Below are positions 25,835 through 34,465 of a DNA stretch of 64,000 bases, in pieces. Both the position numbers and the translations under genes were made by a program. Each line of letters opens with the position of its first letter. Position 1 is the stretch's first letter. The stretch is taken from assembly GCA_035714085.1 (NCBI GenBank), contig DASTMP010000296.1:1-64000 (forward strand), read 5' to 3'. Under the pieces are notes generated by a model, which saw nothing but the letters and a program-made list of their open reading frames with translations, did not search any database and was not told where the DNA came from. Origin of the DNA: JAJVID01 sp035714085 (GTDB taxonomy: Bacteria; Acidobacteriota; Blastocatellia; RBC074).

Positions 25835-25925
25835 GCCACCGCAGACACAGAGAGAAGAAATGGAGATAGATGTCCAATGCGCTCATTTTTGATTTTTCTC
25901 TGTTACTCTGTGTCTGCAATGGCTG
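25835..25925. repeat. Hairpin repeat, cacagaga family, second copy
   Basis: GCCACCGCAGACACAGAGAG (about 25835-25854) is inverted at about 25902-25925 (CTCTGTGTCTGCAATGGC with small mismatches). The rest of the 25795-26179 spacer holds no gene that I can see. Confidence 0.85.
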
Positions 25926-26179
25926 GTTCTTGCCCACCCATATGAAATTCGCCATAAGCATTACCGGATTGTATCATCATTTCGGCGTCATTGCAGTTAC
26001 CGAGGCGCGTTTTACGAAGAATTAAGCCGCTCGATGAGGCGGTTCAATGGATCAAAATGCGAGACAAACAATTCGCCTGATGCTATGATCTGCACGCATT
26101 CGTGAATCACGCCGCTCAATTCCCCCATTAGCCCCACATCGGGCAAAGGTCCAAATCACGGTTTGTGACCGCGAAGAAA

Positions 26180-27787
26180 ATGAAAAGATCGGTTGTCGAA
26201 AAAACTATCCACCTCCTGATCGCAATCGCTTTTTCCATTCCGGTTGCGCTGGCGCAGAGTCGCAGTTTTACAATTCAAGTCGAGAGCGCGCTTTCCGAAG
26301 CCGAGGCGAGATCGAGCGTCGCCAAATTGCGCGCGCAAGGTCTGGAAGCTTATTGGGTCAAGACGACAATCGCCGGCATAGGCGCACGCTACCGCGTCCG
26401 CATCGGGCGGTTTCAAAATCAGGCGCAAGCCAAAGCCAATGCCGATCAGTTGGTCAGCGCAGGCGCGATCAAAGAGTTCATAGTCGCCGTCTACGACGCG
26501 CAGCCTTCCGATTCCGTGGCTCCGGACGAATCGAAACCTGCGACCTCGGCGCCCAAAGACCCCGAACGAGCAAGCGATAAATCGGGACCGAGGGAGAAAA
26601 AGAACCCTCTTGAAGCAAAGCCGGATGCGAAGATCGAATCGGGGCCCGGCGCCACGCGGCCGCGCAAGGCTACGAACGCCGAACCGGCCATCGCCGCTCC
26701 GGCGACGGCCGAAGCCCCGGCGGATGTGAAGATCAACAATGGCGCCTGGACGGTCGTGAAACACGGCGCAGAGATCGACAAGAACCTGCGCGCTATTTAC
26801 TTCGTCGATTCGACGACAGGCTGGGCGGCGGGCGACGCCGGCGCGATCTACCACACAACCGACGGCGGCAGAGATTGGAAGCCTTTGTATAGCGCCGGCG
26901 CTGCGGACATAAGCTTCATATACTTTATCGACTTGAATCGCGGCTGGATGCTCGGGAAATCGGAAGGCAAGACGGGCGATGAGGCCGAGAGCGGGACCAT
27001 CCTTTTCATCACCGCCAACGGAGGGCGCACGTGGATCCGCAAACCGCTGCCGAATGTGACGAGCCTCCATTTCATAGACGCTAAAACCGGTTGGGCCGTC
27101 GGCAGGAACTTCACGCTGCTGAAAACGATCGACGGCGGCATGGAATGGGTCAAGGTCGTGGGCATCGAGAAGTTGATCATATCGCCGATCGAATCATCGG
27201 ATTACAATTTCGGCTTCAGCGACATCCATTTCACCGACGCGAAACACGGCTGGCTGATAGGCAATTTCTACAAAAAGGCGCGCGGCGACATCGGCGGCGT
27301 CTTCACGACATCGGACGGCGGCGCCACGTGGAGGCGCGTTCCGCTGATGATCCAAACCCGGAATAACTCCGGGGGATTCACTCCCGGGTCGCTCCACTCG
27401 GCGCATTTCACGGACGCAAACACGGGATCAATAACCGGCGAGATGTACGACGGCGAGAGCAGATTCTTCTTCGCGCTGCACACGCGCGACGTCGGCCAGA
27501 CCTGGAGCCTATACCGTATACCGAGCCGCGCCACTCATAACAGTCAATTCCTCGATCCTGCTCGCGGATGGACGGCGGCCTTCGCCCCGCGCGCAAGCCG
27601 AGATGAAGCAACGGTCTACGACACCACACTGATGCGAACGGATAACGGCGGCCTGTCCTGGCGCATAGATTTCATCGCGCGCGGACGCCGCATTCGTGGG
27701 GTGTTCTTCTTGTCGCCAACCAGAGGCTGGGCCGTCGGAGACAGAGGAATGATTCTCTCTTATGAAGAGAAGTCGAAGGCCAATTGA
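26180..27787 (+). CDS. Secreted SPOR domain - Ycf48/BNR propeller fusion
   Basis: The start is ATG 26180 (a GTG at 26165 is an alternative), leading a signal peptide ending PVALAQS. Residues of about 28-105 are a SPOR domain (RSFTIQVESALSEAEARSSV, GLEAYWVKT, YRVRIGRFQNQAQAKANADQ), which binds denuded septal peptidoglycan. A Pro/Ala/Lys-rich linker (110-190) follows. Residues 195-535 are a beta-propeller of Ycf48/BNR repeats (IYFVDSTTGWAAGDAGAIYHTTDGG, LHFIDAKTGWAVGRNFTLLKTIDGG, GVFFLSPTRGWAVGDRGMI). Ycf48 assists photosystem II assembly, but this organism shows no phototrophy here. The propeller is more likely a cell-wall-associated scaffold (inference). Confidence 0.85.
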   Translation: MKRSVVEKTIHLLIAIAFSIPVALAQSRSFTIQVESALSEAEARSSVAKLRAQGLEAYWVKTTIAGIGARYRVRIGRFQNQAQAKANADQLVSAGAIKEFIVAVYDAQPSDSVAPDESKPATSAPKDPERASDKSGPREKKNPLEAKPDAKIESGPGATRPRKATNAEPAIAAPATAEAPADVKINNGAWTVVKHGAEIDKNLRAIYFVDSTTGWAAGDAGAIYHTTDGGRDWKPLYSAGAADISFIYFIDLNRGWMLGKSEGKTGDEAESGTILFITANGGRTWIRKPLPNVTSLHFIDAKTGWAVGRNFTLLKTIDGGMEWVKVVGIEKLIISPIESSDYNFGFSDIHFTDAKHGWLIGNFYKKARGDIGGVFTTSDGGATWRRVPLMIQTRNNSGGFTPGSLHSAHFTDANTGSITGEMYDGESRFFFALHTRDVGQTWSLYRIPSRATHNSQFLDPARGWTAAFAPRASRDEATVYDTTLMRTDNGGLSWRIDFIARGRRIRGVFFLSPTRGWAVGDRGMILSYEEKSKAN

Positions 27788-27869
27788 GGTGTCAGGTTCC
27801 AGGTTCCAGATTTCGGATAATGAATGACGTTGCAGATTCTATCCTGACACCTGACGCCTGACACCTGAC
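27788..27869. repeat. Heptameric hairpin repeat, AGGTTCC/CTGACAC family
   Basis: AGGTGTCAGGTTCCAGGTTCC (start region) is matched by inverted CCTGACACCTGACGCCTGAC at the right end (27843-27869). It fills the gap between convergent genes. Confidence 0.8.
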
Positions 27870-27873
27870 TATC

Positions 27874-28959
27874 TCAACGCCAGAACGCCAGGACCAACTC
27901 CACCAAAATCAAAATAACGATGATCGATTCGAGCGCCTGGCTCTGCGCCGTGTGAACGCGGTCGTTCAGCATCTGGTAAAAGTCGGAGATGATTTCGAGC
28001 TTGCGCGAGATGATTCGATCCCACTCGTGCAGGTAGAACCTGCTCGCCGCCGACGAATGCAGCCTTGCCAGGTAGAGGTCGCCGATCAATTTCAAAGCGT
28101 TCTCGACTCGCTCGTTCACCAACGAGGACTCGACCCGCAGTTCGGCCAGGTCCTGAATGGCCTGTTTGTATGGCGTCCGGAGCGGGATCGGCCACTCGAT
28201 CCGTTTTCGCACAAGCGCGCCGTACTCGTTGATCTTCCTGTCCAACTGCTGATCGATGTAGCGAGCTTCCAAGAGCTCGACATTGATCAACTCCAGGACG
28301 CTGGCCGTGTCCTCGTAATCGCGGTCATAGATGACCGCCGCGTTCCAGTCCAACAGCGCCAGATCGTTTTCGTAGTATGAAATCGCCTGGGCCAGGGCCT
28401 CGTCCTGCTGAGAGCCGCTCAGAGCGGCTGTTTCAAACCGCAGCGTCCGCGCCAGCAACCCGCGGTTTTCGGACAACAACTCCGAGGCGCTCATCGGGCG
28501 ATCCAGCTCCTCTATGATGAACAGGTAGTAATCCTCGACCAGGTTGGACAGCCGGGGACGAAAGATGGCAGGCTCTATCTTCCTCATCAGCGATTCGACC
28601 TGCTCTTTCGCGTGAAGCCCGAGATCGAGGTTGTAAAGATCATGGCTGACCTGCGGCAGGTCTTCGAGCGACACTTTAATCCCCTGCCCTATCGGCCAAC
28701 GATAAGCGACGCTGACCGCGCCGAAATCGAAGATCGTGGCCTGAATGCTTCCCGCGATGGCGAAATGGCCCGTGGCCAACCCCAGGCTCAGAATCTGCGG
28801 CGTCTTCGAGTACTGCATATAGGTCGGCGTCTGCTTCTTGCGAGACAGCGGCTGAACCGGCGTCGTCGCTAACATCGCGCTCAGCCTCTCAAGCGACACC
28901 TCATACCCGACATCGAAAGCGAATAGAGCGAGCACTTGACCTTGAACAATCCGCGCCAT
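27874..28959 (-). CDS. RMD1/YagE-family (DUF155) protein
   Basis: The product has 361 residues. It starts MARIVQGQVLALFAFDVGYEV at 28959 with GGAG upstream; a longer frame to 29028 lacks one. The family features are GAVSVAYRWPI, the long central DUF155 region with ALLDWNAAVIYDRDYEDTAS and LLEARYIDQQLDRKI, a helical/coiled-coil C-terminal third, and a last membrane helix (LESIIVILILVELVLAFW). Eukaryotic RMD1 family members act at mitochondria or microtubules. The bacterial role is unknown. Confidence 0.88.
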   Translation of the reverse strand: MARIVQGQVLALFAFDVGYEVSLERLSAMLATTPVQPLSRKKQTPTYMQYSKTPQILSLGLATGHFAIAGSIQATIFDFGAVSVAYRWPIGQGIKVSLEDLPQVSHDLYNLDLGLHAKEQVESLMRKIEPAIFRPRLSNLVEDYYLFIIEELDRPMSASELLSENRGLLARTLRFETAALSGSQQDEALAQAISYYENDLALLDWNAAVIYDRDYEDTASVLELINVELLEARYIDQQLDRKINEYGALVRKRIEWPIPLRTPYKQAIQDLAELRVESSLVNERVENALKLIGDLYLARLHSSAASRFYLHEWDRIISRKLEIISDFYQMLNDRVHTAQSQALESIIVILILVELVLAFWR

Positions 28960-29030
28960 AATCTCTCCCGTCAGGATAATCGTGCGACCATCCGAGACAA
29001 TAAAAGCAATTTTGGCAAGCCAAGTCAAAG

Positions 29031-29456
29031 ATGAACCATCCGGCCAATACCGCCGCCAATTGCCTTCGGTGCTCAGGCGCCAAGTTGACGCGCTTGCCTG
29101 AGTCGCCGGAAGAGATTACCTTCTTCGAGTGCCCATCATGCCACCGCCATTACGCCCAACGACCCGGACATTCACTGACTTATCGCTGGTTGCACCCGGT
29201 TTCCCTGGCGCTTTACCTCATCCTGTTTAACCGGGACCCTATTTCCGCGGCGCCGTCTGTGGCTGAGGAACTTATGCGTGGCTGTTCCCGCGACGCATTG
29301 CCAAAAATGATCGAGGAAATTGAATTGGAGCTACAGCGCCCGACGCAGAACGTCAGAGAGATACTGGATAGTCCTCAATCCGAAGAAGAGTGCCGCGAGT
29401 TTCTACAGGCGGTTGTGACTTATATTCGCGCGCAAGACGATCGACTTAGCCATTGA
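29031..29456 (+). CDS. Zinc-ribbon hypothetical protein
   Basis: The product has 141 residues. A four-Cys ribbon (NCLRCSGAKL...FFECPSCHRHYA) is followed by LTYRWLHPVSLALYLILF, a short hydrophobic stretch, and an acidic helical C-terminus. It is divergent from the DUF155 gene (72-nt spacer). No function is recognised; the family looks conserved but uncharacterised. Confidence 0.75.
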   Translation: MNHPANTAANCLRCSGAKLTRLPESPEEITFFECPSCHRHYAQRPGHSLTYRWLHPVSLALYLILFNRDPISAAPSVAEELMRGCSRDALPKMIEEIELELQRPTQNVREILDSPQSEEECREFLQAVVTYIRAQDDRLSH

Positions 29457-29492
29457 CCCCGTGCAGTTCTCAATCTGGGAGGGTACACTTTT

Positions 29493-29972
29493 ATGCTGCT
29501 GGAAGCCAAAGCTGCTAGTTGCTTCTCCTCAAAATTCGTGCTCAAAGCCAACGGGCGTGCCTCAGGACTGTTCCAGGGACGGTGGTTCAGCGAGGGCCTT
29601 GACATAGACCTCACTGAACGGCGTCATCTGCAGTTTCGGAAGATAGGTTGGCTGAGCAGTCAATTTGAGCTGGTGGATCCACTCTATAAACAGGTTCTCG
29701 GCAGCTGCAATCGTAGCGGTTTCTTTACCAACGGTTGGGATTTGAATTTGAGCATAGGGCCCGGTCGATTGGAGAGAGTTGGTTGGTTCAATTCAGCGTA
29801 TGAGTTTAAGCAGGGGGCTCAGGTTCAGGCGCGCGTGGATCGCCTGGGTTGGTGTGAGAGAGGCTGGGTCGTTGAAGGCGGGGACGTCCTGAGGCAAGAA
29901 GACCTCCTCTTGATCGGACTGGTATATCATGTGATCCAGCAGCGCGCCGCCCGGCAAAGCTCGAGCAGTTGA
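29493..29972 (+). CDS. Conserved hypothetical beta-rich protein
   Basis: The product has 159 residues, with GGGAGGG 8 nt upstream. Repeated Gly/Trp-rich strands (GLFQGRWFSEGLDIDLTERR, RKIGWLSSQFELVD, SGFFTNGWDLNLSIGPG, VGWFNSAYEFKQG) suggest a beta-barrel or LURP-one/Tubby-like fold. It lies 36 nt after the zinc-ribbon gene, so the two are probably an operon. Function unknown. Confidence 0.75.
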   Translation: MLLEAKAASCFSSKFVLKANGRASGLFQGRWFSEGLDIDLTERRHLQFRKIGWLSSQFELVDPLYKQVLGSCNRSGFFTNGWDLNLSIGPGRLERVGWFNSAYEFKQGAQVQARVDRLGWCERGWVVEGGDVLRQEDLLLIGLVYHVIQQRAARQSSSS

Positions 29973-30099
29973 TCGGTTCAAAGATATCAATAATCGGCCA
30001 CTGCCCGAGAAGCCGACTTTGGGAGAAAAAATCGCTGGCTGCGCTACGCCTGATTTGAGATAGTCAGGCGCCAATCCAGCGCGAAGCAACAATACGCTT

Positions 30100-30702
30100 A
30101 TGCCAAAAGAAGCGAAATCCCCTCGCACCCCCACAGATCTACCTACACTGCCATTCGAGCGCCAAAAAGACTGGGCCGTCTGGCTTGAGAAGAACCACGC
30201 CACGTCCTCCGGCGTCTGGATCAAGCTGGCAAAGAAGGCGTCCGGCATAAAGTCCGTGACCTACGACGAGGCGCTCGAAGTGGCGCTGTGTTACGGATGG
30301 ATAGACGGCCAGAGGAAGAGCCATGACGAGACGTCGTGGCTGCAGAAGTTCACGCCGCGCGGCCCGAGAAGCATCTGGTCGAAGATCAACACCGAGAAGG
30401 CGCTACGGCTGATCGAGAGCGGGCAGATGAAACCGGCCGGTCTGAAAGCGGTGGACAGCGCCAGACAGGATGGGCGATGGGACGCGGCATACGCTGCGCA
30501 AAGCAAAGCCGTCGTGCCGGACGATCTGCAGGCCGAACTGGATCGCAATGCGAAGGCGAAAGCCTTCTTCGCCACGCTGGACAGCCGCAACCGTTACGCG
30601 ATCCTCCACCGGATTCACACCGCCAAGAGAGCCGAGACGCGGGCCAGGCGCATCGAGCAGTTTGTTCGCATGTTGGAGAAGAAGGAAAAGATACATCAAT
30701 GA
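30100..30702 (+). CDS. YdeI/OmpD-associated family protein
   Basis: The product has 200 residues. The YdeI family pattern is clear: SSGVWIKLAKK, VTYDEALEVALCYGWIDGQRKSHDE, WLQKFTPRGPRSIWSKIN, GLKAVDSARQDGRWD and the final RNRYAILHRIHTAKRAETRARRI. Members are linked to peptide resistance and periplasmic or cytoplasmic stress, with an unknown mechanism. The TnpB element begins just after its stop. Confidence 0.9.
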   Translation: MPKEAKSPRTPTDLPTLPFERQKDWAVWLEKNHATSSGVWIKLAKKASGIKSVTYDEALEVALCYGWIDGQRKSHDETSWLQKFTPRGPRSIWSKINTEKALRLIESGQMKPAGLKAVDSARQDGRWDAAYAAQSKAVVPDDLQAELDRNAKAKAFFATLDSRNRYAILHRIHTAKRAETRARRIEQFVRMLEKKEKIHQ

Positions 30703-30715
30703 GATCAGTCACCCA

Positions 30716-30748
30716 CTCCACCTGAACGCGAACGCGTTGTAGGTGGAG
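30716..30748 (-). repeat. Right-end hairpin of TnpB element (possible omega-RNA 3' part)
   Basis: CTCCACCT (30716-30723) pairs with AGGTGGAG (30741-30748), with GAACGCG/CGCGTT pairing inside. It lies 12 nt past the tnpB stop, where the guide RNA scaffold of TnpB systems normally ends. Confidence 0.7.
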
Positions 30749-30760
30749 CTTGTCGCTGTA

Positions 30761-31882
30761 CTACGCGGCTTCCTTAAGCCGTTTTTCCGCGACTTCCCGC
30801 CAGGCGACTTTGGCGGCGCAGGCAATATTGGTTGCGCCGACCACATCCGCATGGTCAAAATGACCGCATGATCGACACAAAAACATTCCGCGAGTAAGAC
30901 GATTGCCTTCTTTTATATGCCCACACTTCGGGCACGTCCTGCTCGTGTTGCGCGGATTTACGGGGATCACCGGCACGCCTGCCAGTTTCGCCTTGTATTC
31001 AATGAATCCGCGCAATTCGCCGAACGACCATTTCGACATCTTGTCTCGCTGAGTTTTCCTGAACCGAGTCCATTCGCGGATGCCGGTCAAGTCTTCAAGA
31101 CCGATCCCGCGTTTGGTGTCTGTGGCTTTCTCAACGATTCGTTTAGAGATCCGATGATTTTCGTTCGCTTTAAACCGGCGTTCCTTGCCGGAGAGAGCTT
31201 TCAGCTTTCGCTTGATGTTCTTCGGGCGCGAGCCCGCACGTTTTACTTTCCCCGCCTTCCGGCCCAAAGAACGTCTGATCTTATTTTGCTTCTGGCGTAC
31301 ATTTTCAGTCTCGATGTTGGTATAGATGGCGCCGTCGTTGTCGGTGGCGAGATTGACCACGCCGAAATCCACGCCGATGAACTCTGTAGGAGCAATCTGG
31401 GTTCCTTCTGGCACGTCCACGGTGACGAGCAGAAACCACTTGCCGTCCTTACGGCGCACGAGATCACATTCCCCTTTTGCTAGACTGAATCGTTCGCGCT
31501 GATACTTGCCCATCACAAACGGGATGATCAGGCGTCTTTCCAGCGTCAGAATCGAAACCCTGTCAATGCCCTTAAACGAAAGGATGCGGCTGTCGTAGGG
31601 CATCGCGGCGTCAGGGCGAAAGTCGGGCAGAACGCTTTTATCCCTGCTGTAAGTCCCTCCGACGTGACGAATGCAAATAGACGCCATCTGCGCCGACAGA
31701 CCAAAGCGTTCGCGCAGTTCGTAATAGAAGTGTTGCTGAAGAGTGATCTTGTTGGCGGTCTTCAATTCAAAAGCCTGTTCGGCGAGCCAGGAGCAAGCCT
31801 GATTAAACCGCGCTATGGTGGATTTCAATTGATGGGCCTGTTGTTTGTCTGGCAGAAGCTGTATTTGCAAAGTCAGTTTCAT
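30761..31882 (-). CDS. tnpB: TnpB RNA-guided nuclease (IS605 OrfB)
   Basis: The product is 373 residues from ATG 31882 (a TTG at 31903 is possible). The RuvC triad is intact: D172 in IGVDFGVVNLAT, E263 in IGLEDLTGIRE and D346 in HADVVGATNIA. The zinc finger is CPKCG...CRSCG. The N-terminal OrfB_IS605 region (LQIQLLPDKQQ, FNQACSWLAEQAF) is present. TnpB cuts DNA guided by an RNA made from the element's 3' end, protecting the element from loss. All key residues are present, so it may be active. Confidence 0.95.
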   Translation of the reverse strand: MKLTLQIQLLPDKQQAHQLKSTIARFNQACSWLAEQAFELKTANKITLQQHFYYELRERFGLSAQMASICIRHVGGTYSRDKSVLPDFRPDAAMPYDSRILSFKGIDRVSILTLERRLIIPFVMGKYQRERFSLAKGECDLVRRKDGKWFLLVTVDVPEGTQIAPTEFIGVDFGVVNLATDNDGAIYTNIETENVRQKQNKIRRSLGRKAGKVKRAGSRPKNIKRKLKALSGKERRFKANENHRISKRIVEKATDTKRGIGLEDLTGIREWTRFRKTQRDKMSKWSFGELRGFIEYKAKLAGVPVIPVNPRNTSRTCPKCGHIKEGNRLTRGMFLCRSCGHFDHADVVGATNIACAAKVAWREVAEKRLKEAA

Positions 31883-32028
31883 CAAGATACTGTATATAGA
31901 CAAACACGCTCTATAGCAAGAAGATTATCGCCTCGCAGACTCGGCGATGCCAAATTCCTCCCCACCCAAGCTCGAAGACTCGCTATGGTGTGTGGAGAAT
32001 CCTATGGCGGGAATGTTGAAGGATCAAT

Positions 32029-32112
32029 AAACACAGACAGGATTCACAGGATTTCTCAGGATTTTTCTCATCAGGTCGAATCCTGAGAAATCCTGTGAAT
32101 CCTGTCTGTGTT
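32029..32112. repeat. Perfect 34-bp-arm hairpin, caggattt family
   Basis: Arms 32029-32062 and 32079-32112 are perfectly complementary over 34 bp (AACACAGACAGGATTCACAG at the outer end), with a 16-nt loop. Each arm holds three related words (CAGGATT, CAGGATTT, CAGGATT). A diverged member is at 2837-2922. Confidence 0.95.
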
Positions 32113-32179
32113 CTTGAGAGGCCTCTCGACCTGCAGTTATAATTCCAGCCGCTTTCATGATAATCCAATGAGGGAGCCT

Positions 32180-33001
32180 ATGGTGATCATCAGCGTCAAG
32201 TCATTCTCAATTTTTAAGCTGGCCGGGATCGGCTGCGCCGCCCTGCTGCTGGCAATCACGGCGCGCGCGCAGCGAGCGGATCCGAACGATCCTAAGAACG
32301 TCGAACGCGGGGCCGAACTGATCAAACAAGCGGTTCAGGCGCGCGGCGGCGAGCGCTTTTTGAGCTTCACCAATATCATGTCGACCGGCATGTACACGCA
32401 GTTCGACAAAGGACTGTCGCAAAACCCGATTCAATTCGTCGACTGGATAGTCTATCCCGACAAGGAGCGGACCGAATTCGGCAAAGGTAAAAAGAAGAAC
32501 CGCCGCATTCAGGTCAACGTCGGCAAGACCGGCTGGGTTTATGACGGCGACGCCGAGACGTTGAAAGACCAGACTGACAAACAGATCGAGGAGCATCTGG
32601 AAGGCTTGGAGTTTGACATCGACCGCCTTCTGCGCGCGGCGGCGAAAGGCGCCGGAGTTGAGGTTGGCTACGCCGGCCGCGAAGAAACGCGCCCTGGCGA
32701 GCGCGCCGATGTCGTCGCAATCAGATTGAAATCGGATCAGACCGCCTACCTCCTGCTCGATCAGCAAACACATCTGCCGATTAGCCTGAGTTACGAGAAG
32801 ACCGAAGACGGCGGGCTGGCCAAACAGGAGGTTCGATTTAATCAGTATGTCGATTACGACGGAGTGAAATTCCCGAACATCGTCGATTTCTTCCGCGACA
32901 GCGTGCAGATGGGCCGCCTCAATGTCCAAACGATAAAACTCAACACGCAGGCGTCCGATGAACTGTTCGCCAAACCGGCGAACGTAAAAGCGATTAAGTG
33001 A
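32180..33001 (+). CDS. Secreted LolA-like/outer-membrane lipoprotein-sorting-type protein
   Basis: The product is about 273 residues. Signal peptide MVIISVKSFSIFKLAGIG ends ITARAQ. ATG 32168, ATG 32180 and GTG 32183 are all possible starts; the AGGGAG at 32171 best fits 32180 or 32183. The mature part reads LIKQAVQARGGERFLSFTNIMSTGMYTQ, IVYPDKERTEFGKG, GWVYDGDAETLKDQTDKQIEEH, LLLDQQTHLPISLSYEK and QEVRFNQYVDYDGVKFPNIV. This is the LolA/DUF4292-like half-barrel layout. A carrier for a lipid or lipoprotein is inferred; no cargo is known. Confidence 0.75.
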   Translation: MVIISVKSFSIFKLAGIGCAALLLAITARAQRADPNDPKNVERGAELIKQAVQARGGERFLSFTNIMSTGMYTQFDKGLSQNPIQFVDWIVYPDKERTEFGKGKKKNRRIQVNVGKTGWVYDGDAETLKDQTDKQIEEHLEGLEFDIDRLLRAAAKGAGVEVGYAGREETRPGERADVVAIRLKSDQTAYLLLDQQTHLPISLSYEKTEDGGLAKQEVRFNQYVDYDGVKFPNIVDFFRDSVQMGRLNVQTIKLNTQASDELFAKPANVKAIK

Positions 33002-33013
33002 GCGGTTAACCTT

Positions 33014-33529
33014 ATGAATCCACATATTTCCAAAACGAGCCGCCCGCATATCCCCGACTACGGAATTCTCGGCGCAGACGAAGGCGAAGGGCTGTTGCCC
33101 TGGGAGTGGGCGGCCGAACGTCTATCGGTTTCACACAATTACCTGGTGGCGACGACGCGTCCGGACGGGCGACCGCATGTGATGCCGGTATGGGGGCTCT
33201 GGCTAGACGACGCGTTTTATTTCAGCACCGGACGGCAATCGCGTAAGGCGCGGAACCTGGTCGCCAATCCGCATTGCGTGATATCGACCGACCGCGCCGA
33301 CGAGGCTGTGATCCTCGAAGGAGTGGCCGAAGAGATTACCGACCGCGCTTCGCTCAACCCGTTTTACAAGGCTTATAAGGAAAAATACGACTGGGACCTG
33401 GAGGAGATGGGGTTTGATAAAGAGCCTGTTTATATCGTCCGGCCTCGTGTCGTTTTCGGCATCCGCGAGCGCGACTTCACGAGCAGCGCGACTCGCTGGA
33501 CGTTCGATAAAAAAGTGGTTGATGGCTAG
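33014..33529 (+). CDS. Pyridoxamine 5'-phosphate oxidase-like (PPOX) flavoprotein
   Basis: The product has 171 residues. The split-barrel flavin/F420-binding pattern is visible: LVATTRPDGRPHVMPVWGLWLDDAFYFSTG, SRKARNLVANPHCVISTD, AVILEGVAEEI and a C-terminal RPRVVFGIRERDF. The substrate cannot be assigned. Its last codons (VVDG-stop) lie inside the left arm of a GTGGTTG-type hairpin repeat. It starts 12 nt after the previous gene. Confidence 0.88.
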   Translation: MNPHISKTSRPHIPDYGILGADEGEGLLPWEWAAERLSVSHNYLVATTRPDGRPHVMPVWGLWLDDAFYFSTGRQSRKARNLVANPHCVISTDRADEAVILEGVAEEITDRASLNPFYKAYKEKYDWDLEEMGFDKEPVYIVRPRVVFGIRERDFTSSATRWTFDKKVVDG

Positions 33530-33658
33530 TTGGCGCCTGGGTGGCTGGTTCGTCGTTGGCCGCGATTGATCTCCACCTAAGCCTGGAGACTGTTGGTGAA
33601 ATATTCCCGGCGCCGGAAGACAAAAACGAACCACCAAACACCAACTACTAACCACCAA
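33515..33658. repeat. Heptameric hairpin repeat, GTGGTTG family
   Basis: The left arm (33515-33552, AGTGGTTGATGGCTAGTTGG...) starts inside the PPOX coding end. The right arm (33627-33658) carries inverted words such as ACCACCAAACACCAACTACT. The same family is at 34379-34464, so this repeat flanks the sigma factor gene on both sides. Confidence 0.85.
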
Positions 33659-33735
33659 TAAGATGTCTGACTTTGTGTTTTTACAGAACCTTTCCGCGGC
33701 CCGGGTCGTTAAGCGCTTTTGGAGACAAGGGTTTG

Positions 33736-34377
33736 ATGACAGGGCTTGCAATCGCCAAGACAATGATCAGGAGCGAACAACCTACAGTGGGAGCCAATGC
33801 GGCATTGATTAAATCGGACGCAGAATTGGCGCGGCGATGCCGCGCGGGAGATAGCGCAGCCTGGGAACAGGTGGTGCATGAGTACTCGCGGCGCGTCTTC
33901 AACCTCGCATACCGGTTCACCGGACGTCACGAATCGGCTGAGGATTTGGCGCAGGAGGTATTCGTGCGCGTCTACCGCTCCCTCGACCAGTATGACCCGC
34001 AGGCCGGCGATCTAGCCAATTGGCTGATGCGGCTCGCGCGCAATCTGGTGATCGATGATTACCGCCGGCGCTGCCGAACTCCGACCGATATGGGCGACGA
34101 CATTAGCGATCACGAGTACCACCTCGAATCGCGACACGACGCGCCTGATCGCGGGGTCGAGCGCTTCGAGCGCGCCAAACAGGTGCATGCCGCAATCGCC
34201 AGACTTCAACCCGATCTGCGCGAATGCGTCATCCTGCGCGACATCGAGGAGCTGACTTATCAAGAGATCGTCGACATACTCGAAATTCCAATCGGCACGG
34301 TCAAATCGCGCATCAACCGCGGGCGGATCGAGCTGGCGAAAATTTTGCGACGGATGAAGGTCGTCGAGACGCTGTAA
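33736..34377 (+). CDS. ECF (sigma-24 type) RNA polymerase sigma factor
   Basis: The product has 213 residues. Region 2 reads AWEQVVHEYSRRVFNLAYRFTGRHESAEDLAQEVFVRVYRSL...DYRRR. Region 4 reads IARLQPDLRECVILRDIEELTYQEIVDILEIPIGTVKSRINRGR. The start MTGLAIAKTM at 33736 is chosen by homology. The anti-sigma factor follows after a hairpin repeat. It directs RNA polymerase to stress or envelope promoters; its regulon is likely to include this operon (inference). Confidence 0.95.
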   Translation: MTGLAIAKTMIRSEQPTVGANAALIKSDAELARRCRAGDSAAWEQVVHEYSRRVFNLAYRFTGRHESAEDLAQEVFVRVYRSLDQYDPQAGDLANWLMRLARNLVIDDYRRRCRTPTDMGDDISDHEYHLESRHDAPDRGVERFERAKQVHAAIARLQPDLRECVILRDIEELTYQEIVDILEIPIGTVKSRINRGRIELAKILRRMKVVETL

Positions 34378-34378
34378 C

Positions 34379-34464
34379 ATGGTGGTTGATGATTGGTGGT
34401 TGGCGGTTGGCGCCGTTACTTTAACACGCCACCACAAACCACTAACCAGTGACCACTAATCACT
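34379..34464. repeat. Heptameric hairpin repeat, GTGGTTG family, second copy
   Basis: GGTGGTTGATGATTGGTGGT (from 34381) is answered by inverted ACCACAAACCACTAACCAGT words to 34464. It lies between sigma and anti-sigma genes, where it could attenuate read-through. Confidence 0.85.
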
Positions 34465-34465
34465 A

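Larger units (their letters stand above)
30716..31948 (-). mobile_element. IS200/IS605-family element, TnpB only
   Basis: The element holds one gene, tnpB, and lacks tnpA, so it cannot move by itself. The right-end hairpin is 30716-30748, with CTCCACCT/AGGTGGAG arms around AACGCG/CGCGTT. A left-end candidate is ATCGCC (31927-31932)/GGCGAT (31943-31948). The outer ends are approximate: without an empty site I cannot place the cleavage points. Confidence 0.7.

Noticed and set aside
25423..25848. Reading the PCYCGC gene as ending at the TGA and starting at 25848
   Set aside because: The upstream start lacks a ribosome binding site and precedes a clean lipoprotein signal at 25794. Ending at the TGA would remove the family's CxxC and C-terminal helix, which are visible directly downstream in frame.
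26180..27787. Photosystem II assembly factor
   Set aside because: Only the propeller repeats match. The SPOR domain and the absence of any photosynthesis gene in the window argue for a cell-wall role.
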